Of a DNA stretch of 64,000 nt, positions 19,421 to 30,032 are shown piece by piece. The position numbers and the translations under genes were made by a program. Within the stretch, counting starts at the first letter, position 1. Every line of letters begins with the position of its first letter. The DNA comes from Bacteroidales bacterium (GTDB taxonomy: Bacteria; Bacteroidota; Bacteroidia; Bacteroidales; PXBB01), in contig JAQVVM010000001.1 of NCBI GenBank assembly GCA_028698995.1, forward strand, positions 103,200 to 167,199, written 5' to 3'. The notes beneath the pieces are model-generated. The model was given only the letters and a program-made list of their open reading frames with translations, did no database searches and had not been told where the DNA came from.

Positions 19421-20461
19421 ATGAGTCCTGAGTATTACATGAAACGTTGTCTTGAACTAGCCAAAAAAGGCTTGGGGAATGTATCCCCAAACCCTTTGGT
19501 TGGATGTGTTATTGTACATGATGACAAAATTATTGGAGAAGGATATCACATTAAGTATGGTCAAGCTCATGCAGAAGTAAATGCCATTAATGCAGTAAAA
19601 GATAAAAGTGTGCTTAAACATGCTGCTCTTTATGTTAATTTGGAACCTTGTTCTCATTATGGCAAAACACCTCCCTGTGCTGATCTGATTGTGAAGCATA
19701 AAATTCCAAAAGTTTTTATTGGTTGTGTTGATTCTAATATTAAGGTAAGCGGCAAAGGAATATCAACTCTTGAGGCAGGGGCTTGCCATGTTACATTAGG
19801 AGTACTCGAGGAGGAAAGCCGTTTTATCAACCGCAGGTTTTTTACTTTTCATGAGAAGAGAAGACCCTATATTATATTGAAGTGGGCACAAACTCAAGAT
19901 GGATTTATTGATATTTTGAGATCTGAAAATACCCCCAATTCGCCGAATTGGATTACTGCTGAAGAAACACGCTGCCTTGTGCATAAATGGCGAACCGAAG
20001 AAGATGCTATTATGATAGGCACAAAGACTGCAATTGCTGATAATCCAGCTTTGACAGCCAGAGAATGGCATGGGAAAAATCCAGCAAGGATTGTAATTGA
20101 CAGAAACATGAAATTGCCTAATAATCTCAATATCTTTAATATTGATGCACGTACAATTGTATTTAATTGCCTCGAAAATAAAAAATATAAAAATATTGAT
20201 TTTGTAAAAGTTGAATTCAACGATAGTTTGATTGATGAAATTTGTACTTATTTGTATGAACAAAATATTCAATCGGTGATTATTGAGGGTGGAGCTATGC
20301 TCCTGAATAGTTTTATTGCTGGAAATTTATGGGATGAAGCGCGAATTTTTTATGGAAAAAAAACATTTAAACTTGGATTAAAAGCTCCAGAGATTTATGG
20401 ATATACACTAAAAAATCAGAAATGTGGCAATGATAGATTGGAAGTTATTATTAATAAATAG
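19421..20461 (+). CDS. ribD: Bifunctional diaminohydroxyphosphoribosylaminopyrimidine deaminase / 5-amino-6-(5-phosphoribosylamino)uracil reductase
   Basis: MKRCLELAKKGLGNVSPNPLVGCVIV, HAEVNAI, LEPCSHYGKTPPCAD deaminase motifs; MIGTKTAIADNPALTAR..P.RIVIDR reductase motifs. Confidence 0.95.
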   Translation: MSPEYYMKRCLELAKKGLGNVSPNPLVGCVIVHDDKIIGEGYHIKYGQAHAEVNAINAVKDKSVLKHAALYVNLEPCSHYGKTPPCADLIVKHKIPKVFIGCVDSNIKVSGKGISTLEAGACHVTLGVLEEESRFINRRFFTFHEKRRPYIILKWAQTQDGFIDILRSENTPNSPNWITAEETRCLVHKWRTEEDAIMIGTKTAIADNPALTAREWHGKNPARIVIDRNMKLPNNLNIFNIDARTIVFNCLENKKYKNIDFVKVEFNDSLIDEICTYLYEQNIQSVIIEGGAMLLNSFIAGNLWDEARIFYGKKTFKLGLKAPEIYGYTLKNQKCGNDRLEVIINK

Positions 20462-20477
20462 AATGATTTTATTTTAA

Positions 20478-22187
20478 ATGGGATTAATCAAATCGAATTA
20501 TTATAAAATCATGAAAAAAAATATAAAGGATTTAATAAGAAACAGAGAAATTAAAATTTCATTTCTTATTGTGTCGTTTGTTTTTTTATTGACTGCATTT
20601 CTACGTGGCTTTATTTATGAGATACTTGATGATATATGGATTGAGGAAGCATTAAGGGGTTTTTACTGGGAAACACCAATTACAAATCATCCTGTTTTTT
20701 TTAGAGCTATCTCTCATTTATATGTTTTGTTATATAGATACTTTAATTATGGAATAAATTTTTTTGGATGGTCACTCCTTTTAACAAACTTTGTTTCATA
20801 TCTGATAATAGTATTCTTTTTAATAAAGAAAGAAAATATAAAATTTTCATTTGTATTAGTTTTGATCTTTCTTTTTGCAAGTTATCAAAATGTTTATTTG
20901 ATAAATTCTACCCGCATTTCAATAATAACAGCATTTGCTGGATTCCTGTTGAGTGAATATATTTTATTTGATTCTAATCATAAAAAAACAAAGTTTTTCT
21001 TATTCATAATTTCATCTTTCCTTATTTTAATTTCTTGTATTTTTAGATTTCAAGGCACATTACTCGCATTGCTTTTATATATGCCTTTCATTTTTTTACA
21101 TCTTTATAGGAATAATTTTAGGGTTAAAAGTTATTGGATTTTCTTGGTTTTTATGCCTCTGATTTTATTCTATTTTATTGATAATAGTTTTTTAAAGAAA
21201 ATAGAACCTGTTCCTGAAACAAAGCATTTAGTTAAGCTTATTGATTATAATATGACCTTCTCTCCGAAGAACAAAGAACAGGAGAAACTCTTATTTGAAT
21301 CAAAAAACTGGTTTTTAACTGATAGCGAAACCATGAAATTAATAGAGTATGAAAATGAATTTGTAAATAATGGGAAAGACTATTTGTTATTAAAGGAGAA
21401 GAATTTTATTAAACTTGCTGATAGGATTCTTTGGAAATTTAAAAAATATTGTTCGGAATTTCCCCTTTTAATTTTGCTTTTATTTTTATCCTTGTTGAAT
21501 GCTTTTTCATTTATTGCAATCAGGTTTAAAGAAAGTATTTTGTTGATTTTCTTTTCATTATGTTGTTTTTTTCTTTGGCTTTACATTTTTTTATTTATGA
21601 AACTCGAAAACAGAGTAATAATACCATTCTTTAGCATTTGGCTTTTTAATCTGTTGTTTATTCTGACAGATTTATATCAATTGTACAAAAGGAAAATTCA
21701 TAAATACTTCCTCATATTTAGTATTTTTTTGATTTTAATTTGTTTGCCCTTTCAGTTTATCTCTATACGAAAAGATCTTGATAAAAGATATTACAGAGCC
21801 ATACTCAGTTCCGAAATGCAGCAAAGGTATTACATGGCCAATAAAGTAGATTACATTTTTCTGACATTGGCGCATCACGGGTACAACTATTTTGCAACAA
21901 GGCAAAGTCCCCAAAAAAACACAGCCGTTCAAATTCCCATTTTTGGTTGGCTACCACTTCTTGAACCGGATAACTATTTGTTCAGGCTGACAGGCAGTAA
22001 TAATGTGAAAGGTTTATTCGAATGGATGGCAGATAATGCTGAAACTACTTATTTGTACTCTGACGTTGAATGGAATTTAATTTTAGAGGAAATATTTGAA
22101 TATAATGGGTTTTCAGGAAGGATTGTCCCTGATCTGATATTCGATGAAAAAACTAAAGAAGGCTTTTATAAAATTGAAAGATATTAG
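20478..22187 (+). CDS. Polytopic membrane protein, possible GT-C type glycosyltransferase (start may be 20511)
   Basis: Many predicted hydrophobic segments in a 569 aa ORF; the N-terminal DDIWIEEA resembles the acidic first loop of GT-C enzymes. Confidence 0.6.
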   Translation: MGLIKSNYYKIMKKNIKDLIRNREIKISFLIVSFVFLLTAFLRGFIYEILDDIWIEEALRGFYWETPITNHPVFFRAISHLYVLLYRYFNYGINFFGWSLLLTNFVSYLIIVFFLIKKENIKFSFVLVLIFLFASYQNVYLINSTRISIITAFAGFLLSEYILFDSNHKKTKFFLFIISSFLILISCIFRFQGTLLALLLYMPFIFLHLYRNNFRVKSYWIFLVFMPLILFYFIDNSFLKKIEPVPETKHLVKLIDYNMTFSPKNKEQEKLLFESKNWFLTDSETMKLIEYENEFVNNGKDYLLLKEKNFIKLADRILWKFKKYCSEFPLLILLLFLSLLNAFSFIAIRFKESILLIFFSLCCFFLWLYIFLFMKLENRVIIPFFSIWLFNLLFILTDLYQLYKRKIHKYFLIFSIFLILICLPFQFISIRKDLDKRYYRAILSSEMQQRYYMANKVDYIFLTLAHHGYNYFATRQSPQKNTAVQIPIFGWLPLLEPDNYLFRLTGSNNVKGLFEWMADNAETTYLYSDVEWNLILEEIFEYNGFSGRIVPDLIFDEKTKEGFYKIERY

Positions 22188-22320
22188 GATAACCGGATAC
22201 TCTATCTGTCTGTTTAAAGTGTGATTTCCACTTTTCAAAGATTTAAGTTTTATAAATTTTAATGAGCGCATTAATTTTGACTCGTAAATTAAAATATTAC
22301 TAATTTTAAAACTTATTAAA

Positions 22321-23046
22321 ATGGAAAAAAATTATGAACGTAGAAAATGTAATTCTATGAAAAAAGGAGTTTTTGGTTTTATATTGCTGATAGCCGGTGC
22401 TTTGATGCTCTCATTCAATCTTGGTGTGTTGCCTGCTGAATTTAAAAGTGTTATTTTTTCATGGCAGATGTTACTCATTGCTATAGGTTTGATAAACATT
22501 TCTTCCAAGGATAGCTTTATTCTTGGTGTAGTTCTTATACTTGTTGGAGGTTTTTTTATTTTGCCAAAATTTTTAGTTCTACCTGATAATTTTATTTCTC
22601 TATTCTGGCCTGTAATTCTGATTTTGGCAGGCTTAATGATTTTGTTGAAAAAATGGACACTTCGTCACCATTTTCATGTTGCTAAAGAAACAAATAATGA
22701 CTCAGGTTTTATTGAGGAAACAAATATTTTTGGTGGTAACAAAACCAAAATTAATGCTCCCACATTTAAAGGAGGTAAAATTGTCAATGTTTTTGGTGGA
22801 TCTGAAATAAATTTAATGCATACACAACTTGATGAGGGTAAAAACCTTCTCGAAATTGTTTGTGTTTTTGGCGGTGTGTTATTGATTGTACCTGCTGACT
22901 GGATTATTAAAGTTGAAGTAGCATCAGTCATGGGAGGTTTTTCTGATAAACGTGTCAGTATTAAAAGCAAGACAGATGATACCAGGGAATTAATTATCAA
23001 GGGGGTTGTAGTTTTTGGCGGTGGCGAACTGAAAAGTTTTGGTTAA
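22321..23046 (+). CDS. LiaF/DUF5668-like membrane protein with C-terminal repetitive beta domain
   Basis: N-terminal TM pairs, then NIFGGNKTKI...GKIVNVFGGSEINL...VCVFGGVLLIVPADWIIKVEVASVMGGFSDKR. Confidence 0.78.
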   Translation: MEKNYERRKCNSMKKGVFGFILLIAGALMLSFNLGVLPAEFKSVIFSWQMLLIAIGLINISSKDSFILGVVLILVGGFFILPKFLVLPDNFISLFWPVILILAGLMILLKKWTLRHHFHVAKETNNDSGFIEETNIFGGNKTKINAPTFKGGKIVNVFGGSEINLMHTQLDEGKNLLEIVCVFGGVLLIVPADWIIKVEVASVMGGFSDKRVSIKSKTDDTRELIIKGVVVFGGGELKSFG

Positions 23047-23061
23047 ACTGAATTTTGCGAA

Positions 23062-24120
23062 ATGAACCACCCATTTTTTAGAAATCGCAACACGTTTTAT
23101 TTTTATTGTATAGTATGGATACTTATTGCAAGTATTCATACTGCCGTTTTAATTTTTTTCTACCTCTATTCCTTACAATGGGCTCTGGCCGACAGCCTTA
23201 TTTTTAATTCCATTTTCTTTGTTCTGGGTTTAAGTATCTGGTTCCCTTTAGAATACTATAAAAAGAAGGAAACAGTTTTTAATGTTATTATCAACCATCT
23301 GACAATTTTGGCTATTATTGAAATTATCTGGATTGGAGCCGGGTACAATATGTTAAGCTGGGTAGCTTCCGAAAATGGGACCTACCTTGTTTTTCTAAAT
23401 GATTCATTGATGATTCGTGCTCTGACAGGTGTTTTTTATTATTCAAATACTGTTTTAATATACTATGTTCTAAGTTATTATAAAAATCTTCAGGATAAAA
23501 TTAAAAATGAAGCCAGACTGGAAAAATTATTAAATGATGCTGAATTGAACTTTTTGAAAGCTCAGATTAATCCACATTTTTTATTCAACAGTCTAAATTC
23601 TGTTAGTGCATTAACAATTGTTGAGCCTGAGAAAGCTCATAAAATGATTATCCAGTTATCCGATTTTTTAAGGTATTCCATTTCCCAACCTGAAAATAGC
23701 ATTGTGAAATTGGAAAATGAAATACAAAACATACGTCGTTATCTTGAAATTGAAAAAATCCGATTTTCAGACAAGTTAAACTTTAGCTTCGATTTGGATA
23801 AAAACTGTATAAACGGACTTATTCCTGTAATGTTACTACAACCCCTTTACGAGAATGCTATTAAACATGGTGTTTATGAAAGTCTTAAACCTGTTTTTGT
23901 TGATTCAAAAATTAATCTTGAAAATAATGTGCTAACTATTATAATATCAAATGATTATGAAATAACAAGTATTAAAAAATCAGGAGCAGGCATTGGACTT
24001 CAGAATGTAAAGGAAAGATTATTCCTTATTTTTGGGAGTCACGATTTAATAAGAATAAATAAAACAGAATCACTTTTTCAAGTTGAACTTAAAATTCCTC
24101 AAAATTCATTACACTTATGA
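23062..24120 (+). CDS. LytS/YehU-type sensor histidine kinase
   Basis: ELNFLKAQINPHFLFNSLNSVSAL (His_kinase domain) and LLQPLYENAIKHGV; GAGIGLQNVKERL. Confidence 0.93.
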   Translation: MNHPFFRNRNTFYFYCIVWILIASIHTAVLIFFYLYSLQWALADSLIFNSIFFVLGLSIWFPLEYYKKKETVFNVIINHLTILAIIEIIWIGAGYNMLSWVASENGTYLVFLNDSLMIRALTGVFYYSNTVLIYYVLSYYKNLQDKIKNEARLEKLLNDAELNFLKAQINPHFLFNSLNSVSALTIVEPEKAHKMIIQLSDFLRYSISQPENSIVKLENEIQNIRRYLEIEKIRFSDKLNFSFDLDKNCINGLIPVMLLQPLYENAIKHGVYESLKPVFVDSKINLENNVLTIIISNDYEITSIKKSGAGIGLQNVKERLFLIFGSHDLIRINKTESLFQVELKIPQNSLHL

Positions 24121-24866
24121 TATTAAAAGCAGTTATCATTGAAGACGAACAACTCGCACGTAGTATCGTTAAAAATTATCTTGAAGATGAATCAAATGTG
24201 CAGCTTATAGGTGAGTATGCTGATGGTTTCAGTGGTGTTAGGGCGATTAACGAATTGAGACCGGACCTTGTTTTTTTAGATATTCAGATGCCTCGACTTA
24301 CTGGTTTTGAAGTACTTGAGCTTATTGACTATCAACCCTTGATAATTTTTACAACTGCTTATGACAGTTTTGCTGTTAAAGCATTTGAAGTAAGCGCTTG
24401 TGATTACCTTATGAAGCCTTTTTCTAAAGAGCGTTTTAATAAAGCAGTTGCTGCTGCTGTTGAAGCATATAGCAGTAAAGTATCTAAAATGGCCAATATT
24501 AATAAATTGCATAAAACTATTGAAAATTCAGGAGAAACACTTCAAAGAATAGCAGTAAGAACTGGCAGCAAGGTTGATGTAATTTCTGTAGAAGACATCA
24601 CTTATATTGAAGCTCAAGGTGATTACGTTGGCTTGCATACAGGCAAGGACATGTTTCTGAAAGAAAAACCTATGAGTTTTTATGAGAAAAAATTGGATCA
24701 AAATATTTTTGTGCGAATTCACCGCTCTTATATCCTGAATATCAATTGCATTGAGAGGCTTGAATATTATGATAAAGAAAATTATGTTGCAAGGCTTAAA
24801 AATAATAAGACTTTGAAAATTAGCAGAAATGGCTATAAATTGTTGAAAGAAATTTTGCATTTATAA
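24117..24866 (+). CDS. LytTR-family response regulator
   Basis: Receiver motifs VIIEDEQLA, DLVFLDIQMP, TTAY, KPF; C-terminal LytTR DITYIEAQGDYVGLHT...FVRIHRSYILNI; 4 bp ATGA overlap with kinase. Confidence 0.94.
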   Translation: MILKAVIIEDEQLARSIVKNYLEDESNVQLIGEYADGFSGVRAINELRPDLVFLDIQMPRLTGFEVLELIDYQPLIIFTTAYDSFAVKAFEVSACDYLMKPFSKERFNKAVAAAVEAYSSKVSKMANINKLHKTIENSGETLQRIAVRTGSKVDVISVEDITYIEAQGDYVGLHTGKDMFLKEKPMSFYEKKLDQNIFVRIHRSYILNINCIERLEYYDKENYVARLKNNKTLKISRNGYKLLKEILHL

Positions 24867-24920
24867 AGAGATACAACATAAAAATTTATCTTTGTCTGCA
24901 TTTTTCAAAACAACTCTTTC

Positions 24921-25775
24921 ATGCTGTATCTTTTACTTGCAATTGCACAATCCACCCTAATAGTTGTTTTGTTCAAGCTTTTTACAAGATACAAAATTGA
25001 TAATTTACAAGCTATTGTAACCAATTATCTGGTGGCATCTGCTTTGGGTTTTTTACTCAGCACTGGTTTTGGGGGTGTTAAAGACATACATGCTCAGCAA
25101 TGGCTGCCTTATGCGCTTTTGTGTGGCTTTTTCCTGATGTTTGTTTTCAATATTTTTGCTCTTTCTGCACAGAAAGTAGGTATGGCTATCACGGCTGTGT
25201 CAAGCAAAATGTCGGTGGTTATTCCTGTACTTTTTGGTTTTTTGCTTTTTAAAGAAAATCTAAGCCTTTTAAAGATTGCCGGTATTATTACGGCTATGTT
25301 GGCTTTTTTTCTTACTTTTTGGAAGAAAGAAAAAGTTAAAATTAAAGGGATTTATTGGTTTATAACATTTATTTTGTTCTTTGGAACAGGAACAAATGAC
25401 TTTCTGCTTAATTATGCTGAAAGACAATTCCTTAACGGAGATGTGATGTATTTCCTGGCAACTGCTTTTTTAATAAGTTTGTTCTTTGGACTTATTTTCA
25501 TTTCTTTAAAAAGTATCATAATCCCTCAGGTAATTGAACTTAAGAATATTTTTGCAGGTGTTATACTTGGGTTATTAAATTTTGGTTCAACTTTACATTT
25601 TTTAATGGCCATGGGATATTTCGAGAGTTCCGTCTTTTTCCCTGTTTTCAATGTAAGTATTGTAGCAATTGCGGCACTTATCGGCTTTTTTATATTCCAT
25701 GAGCCGCTCACTAAGGTGAATTGGATGGGGATTTTATTAGCAACTTTGGCTATTGTGGCTATGGCAATAGCTTAA
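24921..25775 (+). CDS. DMT-superfamily (EamA-like) transporter
   Basis: About ten hydrophobic helices, VSSKMSVVIPVLFGFLLFKENLSLLKIAGIITAMLA and a repeat of this pattern at the C-terminus. Confidence 0.85.
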   Translation: MLYLLLAIAQSTLIVVLFKLFTRYKIDNLQAIVTNYLVASALGFLLSTGFGGVKDIHAQQWLPYALLCGFFLMFVFNIFALSAQKVGMAITAVSSKMSVVIPVLFGFLLFKENLSLLKIAGIITAMLAFFLTFWKKEKVKIKGIYWFITFILFFGTGTNDFLLNYAERQFLNGDVMYFLATAFLISLFFGLIFISLKSIIIPQVIELKNIFAGVILGLLNFGSTLHFLMAMGYFESSVFFPVFNVSIVAIAALIGFFIFHEPLTKVNWMGILLATLAIVAMAIA

Positions 25776-25861
25776 ATTATTTTTTTTAAGTTTCCTGAAA
25801 TCATTGTCAGTTAAGGATTGGATAATAATAATTATTTTTGTTGGAATAAATTAAATCCAAT

Positions 25862-27409
25862 ATGCAAAAACTTAAGTTTTTCTTAACAACCGAATTTATA
25901 CCTTCTTCAAGAGGGAAGGTGTTCTTTTTTGTAATTGCACTTCTTTTCAATCTGTTTTGGTTGAATGTAGCTAAAACTACCCATAATCCTGATGGCAAGG
26001 AAATATTCTTCCGTTCTGGTGTAGAGATGGAAAAGGATTTGTTTGCAGCCGAAAATTTTATAGAACATGGCTCTTTTTATTTCGGTAAAAACTTTAGAGG
26101 GGAAGAAGATTTCACTTATCGCATGCCGGGGCAACTTTTTGTATATCTGCCTTTTCGACTGTTTCTGAGTATTGAAAACACTATGTGGGCGTTTGTAATT
26201 TTTAATTTGCTTTTAGGGGCTCTGGCATCCGTGCTATTGGCTCTCATTGTTTTAAGTCTGACAAAAGATTATCGGTTTTTTTATTTAGCTTTTATATTGT
26301 TTTTAGGAAGCGGATATGTACAACATTATAATTTTGGAGCAGGAAGAGAAGCTACAACCACTTACATAATGGTAATTGCTTTTTATCTTTTTATTAATTG
26401 GTTGAATAAAAGGAAAATATATCAACTTCTTTTGTTCTCTTTATTGCTTACATGGTGTATTCTATACCGCCCATTTATGGGATTGCCAATATTTCTGATT
26501 TTTGGTATTATTATTATCAAACAATGGAAATCAAACCAAAAGTTTCCCTTAAAATCGTTTGCCATATTATTTCTCCCTTCCTTTCTCTTTTTCTCATATT
26601 GGATACCAAGAAACTATATCCTTACAAAAAGATTTATTCCGTTAGAGACAGTCTATTTAGGTTATGCACACTCTTACAGAGCAATTTCCGTTTTAGTCGG
26701 TACTTGGGCCGGTGAAACATTACCTTGGGTTAAAAACTCTGAAGCAGCATGGTTTAATCCCGCACATTGGAATGGGGGTGCTTTAGTTAATGATAGTGTA
26801 CTCCCCGATTTTCTTTTTAATGATGTTTTAACATTAGACACTTTAAAAAAAGCGAGGAATTATTATTGGTTTGCTCACGATACCGCTAATTATACGTTTG
26901 AAGAAAGAATACTCTGGGATACTAAAGCTACAGCTATTCTTGATAAATTCATTTCTTTTCAGAGGGAAGAATACCCCTTTCGTGCCTATTTAGGGGCAAA
27001 GATGATTCTTTTATCTCGTTTCTTATACCAGCCCATAGGTATACCTGTCAAAACACTCAAGTATCCCTTGAATGTTTTTCTTGCTTTTACATCTTCTTTT
27101 ATCAATCTATTGCTGATTATTGGTGGATTTATAGCTTCGTTTGTGTTAATTTTTAAAAGGAATAAAGATATGGTCCTGACTTTTTCATTGATATCAGCGC
27201 TTTATCTGACCTTATTATTTCCTCTTTTTTTTGATATTGAACTGCGGCGCATAGCTCATGCCATTCCTTTTCTGCTTGTCAACATCCTTTGTGTAGTTAA
27301 ATATTCGTACCACAAATATAAGAAAGCAACTACAATCTTTAGTTTTTTATTCTTTTTTGCATTAATATATTTTTCTGTTTTGGTGTGCAAAACCTATATT
27401 AATTGGTAG
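25862..27409 (+). CDS. Polytopic membrane protein, possible GT-C glycosyltransferase
   Basis: Hydrophobic multi-span ORF of 515 aa adjacent to glycan genes. Confidence 0.55.
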   Translation: MQKLKFFLTTEFIPSSRGKVFFFVIALLFNLFWLNVAKTTHNPDGKEIFFRSGVEMEKDLFAAENFIEHGSFYFGKNFRGEEDFTYRMPGQLFVYLPFRLFLSIENTMWAFVIFNLLLGALASVLLALIVLSLTKDYRFFYLAFILFLGSGYVQHYNFGAGREATTTYIMVIAFYLFINWLNKRKIYQLLLFSLLLTWCILYRPFMGLPIFLIFGIIIIKQWKSNQKFPLKSFAILFLPSFLFFSYWIPRNYILTKRFIPLETVYLGYAHSYRAISVLVGTWAGETLPWVKNSEAAWFNPAHWNGGALVNDSVLPDFLFNDVLTLDTLKKARNYYWFAHDTANYTFEERILWDTKATAILDKFISFQREEYPFRAYLGAKMILLSRFLYQPIGIPVKTLKYPLNVFLAFTSSFINLLLIIGGFIASFVLIFKRNKDMVLTFSLISALYLTLLFPLFFDIELRRIAHAIPFLLVNILCVVKYSYHKYKKATTIFSFLFFFALIYFSVLVCKTYINW

Positions 27410-27470
27410 AGGAAATCTTTTCAAAAATAACGTCACAAGCCAAAGTTTTATTAAATTTGCGTAAATTATT

Positions 27471-28121
27471 TTGTTAAAAATATTCTCTATGCAAGATCTG
27501 TATTTATTCCCTTTTAATGGTAATGCTTTGGAAGCTGTTAACTGCATTGATAAGGGAAAATACAAACTTATGGGGTTTGTTGATGATACACCCGAAAAAC
27601 AAGGTCAAATTGCTTGGGGTTTTCAGGTTTTCTCCAGAGAAGTATTGACGGAAAATAACCATGCCAAAGTGTTGGCAGTTCCGGGTAGTCCATCATCTTA
27701 CATTCATCGCACTGAGATTATTACTAAGCTCGGTATATCTGAAGAACGATTTGTCACAATTATTCACCCCTTAGCCTCAGTATCGCCTTTTGCAAAAATT
27801 GGATATAATGTACTTATAATGGCTGGTGTTGTGATAACGAGCAATGCCGTTATTGGAAATCATGTGTGCATTCTGCCAAATACGGTTGTTCACCATGATT
27901 CTATTATTGAAGATTACAGCCTTATCGGATCTAATGTAACAATTGCAGGAAATTCAATTATTAAAAGTAACTGCTATGTAGGATCTGGTACATCAATTAT
28001 TAATGGTGTAACTGTAGGAGCCTTCTCATTGATAGGACTTGGTAGTAATGTAATTACTAGTATACCTGAAAATAGTAAAGTAGTGGGTAATCCCGGACGT
28101 GTAATCGGTAAAATAATATGA
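27471..28121 (+). CDS. NeuD/PglD-like sugar O-/N-acyltransferase (left-handed beta-helix); start may be 27489
   Basis: N-terminal YLFPFNGNALEAVNCI...GFVDD; hexapeptide repeats VLIMAGVVITSNAVIGNHVCILPNTVVHHDSIIEDYSLIGSNVTIAGN; C-terminal KVVGNPGRVI. Confidence 0.9.
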   Translation: MLKIFSMQDLYLFPFNGNALEAVNCIDKGKYKLMGFVDDTPEKQGQIAWGFQVFSREVLTENNHAKVLAVPGSPSSYIHRTEIITKLGISEERFVTIIHPLASVSPFAKIGYNVLIMAGVVITSNAVIGNHVCILPNTVVHHDSIIEDYSLIGSNVTIAGNSIIKSNCYVGSGTSIINGVTVGAFSLIGLGSNVITSIPENSKVVGNPGRVIGKII

Positions 28122-29059
28122 AAAAAGATTTAACCATAATAATCCCATTTTTGAATGAATCAGAAAATCTTCCTATACTTGTAAGGGAGCTGAATGTTTT
28201 TTTATCGGATAAATCTTTGAATGCTGAAGTTATCTTTGTTGATGATGGTTCAGTGGACGATTCAACAGATGTTTTAAAAAAGCAGGAATTTAAATCATTT
28301 GAAGTTAAATTGATCAAGCTTTCCCGAAATTTTGGTTCTCATGCTGCTTTAAGGGCAGGTATTAAGAATGCAACCGGAGATAAAATATGTTTTATTTATG
28401 CTGATTTGCAAGACCCTTTGAATGTGATTGAGAAAATGTATGTTGAGATGGTCAATTCGTTTGATATTGTTTGGGGGCACCGAAATTCAACAGCTTATGG
28501 ATTTTTTGAAGGCCTCTTTTCAGGCATTTATAATAGCTTGATGAAGCGGTTTGTTCATTCCGGATTTCCTAAAACCGGCTTTGATATTGTTATGTTTAAC
28601 CAAAAAGTTAAAAGAGAATTAGACGATAATATTGAGAATAATTCATCAATTTTTATACAAATACTTTTAATGGGCTTTAAACAAAGTAGTATAAGTTACG
28701 ATAAAGTTAAACGTGAAAGAGGGAAATCTAAATGGACATTAGGGAAAAAAATTAAGCTGTTTGTTGATTCTTTTGTGGCATTTTCTTTTGCTCCAATTAG
28801 ATTTGTAACAACTATTGGTATTTTGTTTTTTGTTTTTGGGATAATATATGCGCTTTTTATTGTCTTTTATCAGATATTTGTTGGAGGCTTAATGCTGGGT
28901 TGGCCTACATTAATTTTTGTAATTATGATAGGTTTTGGTACAACCAATATATCTCTTGGCATTATTGCAGAATATTTATGGCGTACTTTAGATGCATCTC
29001 GAAAAAGAAAGGTTTTTATTATAGACGAAATTATTGATTTAAAAAAAGAAAGTAAATGA
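28118..29059 (+). CDS. Family 2 glycosyltransferase (GtrB/ArnC-like polyprenyl-phosphate glycosyltransferase)
   Basis: LTIIIPFLNESENLPIL...VIFVDDGSVDDS...YADLQDP; RGKSKWTLGKKIKLFVDSFVAFSFAPIR; two TM helices. ATGA overlap with the previous gene. Confidence 0.92.
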   Translation: MKKDLTIIIPFLNESENLPILVRELNVFLSDKSLNAEVIFVDDGSVDDSTDVLKKQEFKSFEVKLIKLSRNFGSHAALRAGIKNATGDKICFIYADLQDPLNVIEKMYVEMVNSFDIVWGHRNSTAYGFFEGLFSGIYNSLMKRFVHSGFPKTGFDIVMFNQKVKRELDDNIENNSSIFIQILLMGFKQSSISYDKVKRERGKSKWTLGKKIKLFVDSFVAFSFAPIRFVTTIGILFFVFGIIYALFIVFYQIFVGGLMLGWPTLIFVIMIGFGTTNISLGIIAEYLWRTLDASRKRKVFIIDEIIDLKKESK

Positions 29060-30021
29060 AAAAAATTTTTATGACCGGTGGTTGCGGATTTATTGGGTCT
29101 CATCTTACCGAGCGTCTTGTGGCAGAAGGATATGCTATCAGGATATTTGACAACATGCACCGTAATGCGGCGCAATATACAAGTATTCTTGATCACCCTA
29201 ACGTGGAATTTATTAAAGGTGATATTACTATTCCTGAAGAATTGGAAAAAGCAATGAAAGGTTGTGATATGGTAATTCACATGGCTGCCATTGCAGGTGT
29301 GAGCAGTTATCATAAATTTCCGGCTAGAACAGTTCAGGTTAATCTTATTGGCACTTTTAATGTCATTGAAGCCATAAGAAAAAATGGCATCACGCGCCTT
29401 ATTGACATGTCAACAAGCGAAGTATTTGGTACCGAGGTTGTTGATGTTAGTGAAAACAGCTATTTGCGTATTGGTCCTCCTCACGACAAGAGATGGTCGT
29501 ATGCTGTAAGTAAAATTGCAGGGGAGCAGATGATTTACCGTTATTCTGAAGAATATAACTGGGATGTAACCATTGTAAGACCTTTTAATGTTTATGGCCC
29601 CAGACAGGTAGGTGAGGGTGCTATAAGTAACTTCTGCAAATGGGCTATTGATGGAGAAAGTCTGAAAATTGAGGGACTTGGCAGCTCTATCAGAAGCTGG
29701 TGCTATATTTCAGATTTTATTGATGCTTTGATGTGTTTTATTGAAAAACCCAATAAAAATGCCGAAGCTTTTAATGTGGGATCGCCATGGACTAGTGTTT
29801 CAAATCATTTTCTGGCCGAAACAATACTTAAGTTTGCTCATGAAGACCCCAAAGTAATTATAAAACCTAATATATCCTATCATCCTATGCCTTACACAGA
29901 TATTAAAGTAAGATGGCCCGATATTGGAAAGATGATAAGTACTTACGACTGGAAACCAAAGGTGGGTATTGAAGAAGGTCTCTATAATACCTATAAATGG
30001 TTCAGTGATACTTTTAAATAA
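29056..30021 (+). CDS. NAD-dependent sugar epimerase/dehydratase
   Basis: GGCGFIGSHLTERL Rossmann motif; STSEVFG...YAVSKIAGEQ (YxxxK); RPFNVYGPRQ. Confidence 0.93.
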   Translation: MKKIFMTGGCGFIGSHLTERLVAEGYAIRIFDNMHRNAAQYTSILDHPNVEFIKGDITIPEELEKAMKGCDMVIHMAAIAGVSSYHKFPARTVQVNLIGTFNVIEAIRKNGITRLIDMSTSEVFGTEVVDVSENSYLRIGPPHDKRWSYAVSKIAGEQMIYRYSEEYNWDVTIVRPFNVYGPRQVGEGAISNFCKWAIDGESLKIEGLGSSIRSWCYISDFIDALMCFIEKPNKNAEAFNVGSPWTSVSNHFLAETILKFAHEDPKVIIKPNISYHPMPYTDIKVRWPDIGKMISTYDWKPKVGIEEGLYNTYKWFSDTFK

Positions 30022-30032
30022 ATCCTCAATTT

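Noticed and set aside
19457-20272. Minus-strand ORFs antisense to ribD
   Set aside because: Low-complexity antisense frames of an unambiguous enzyme gene.
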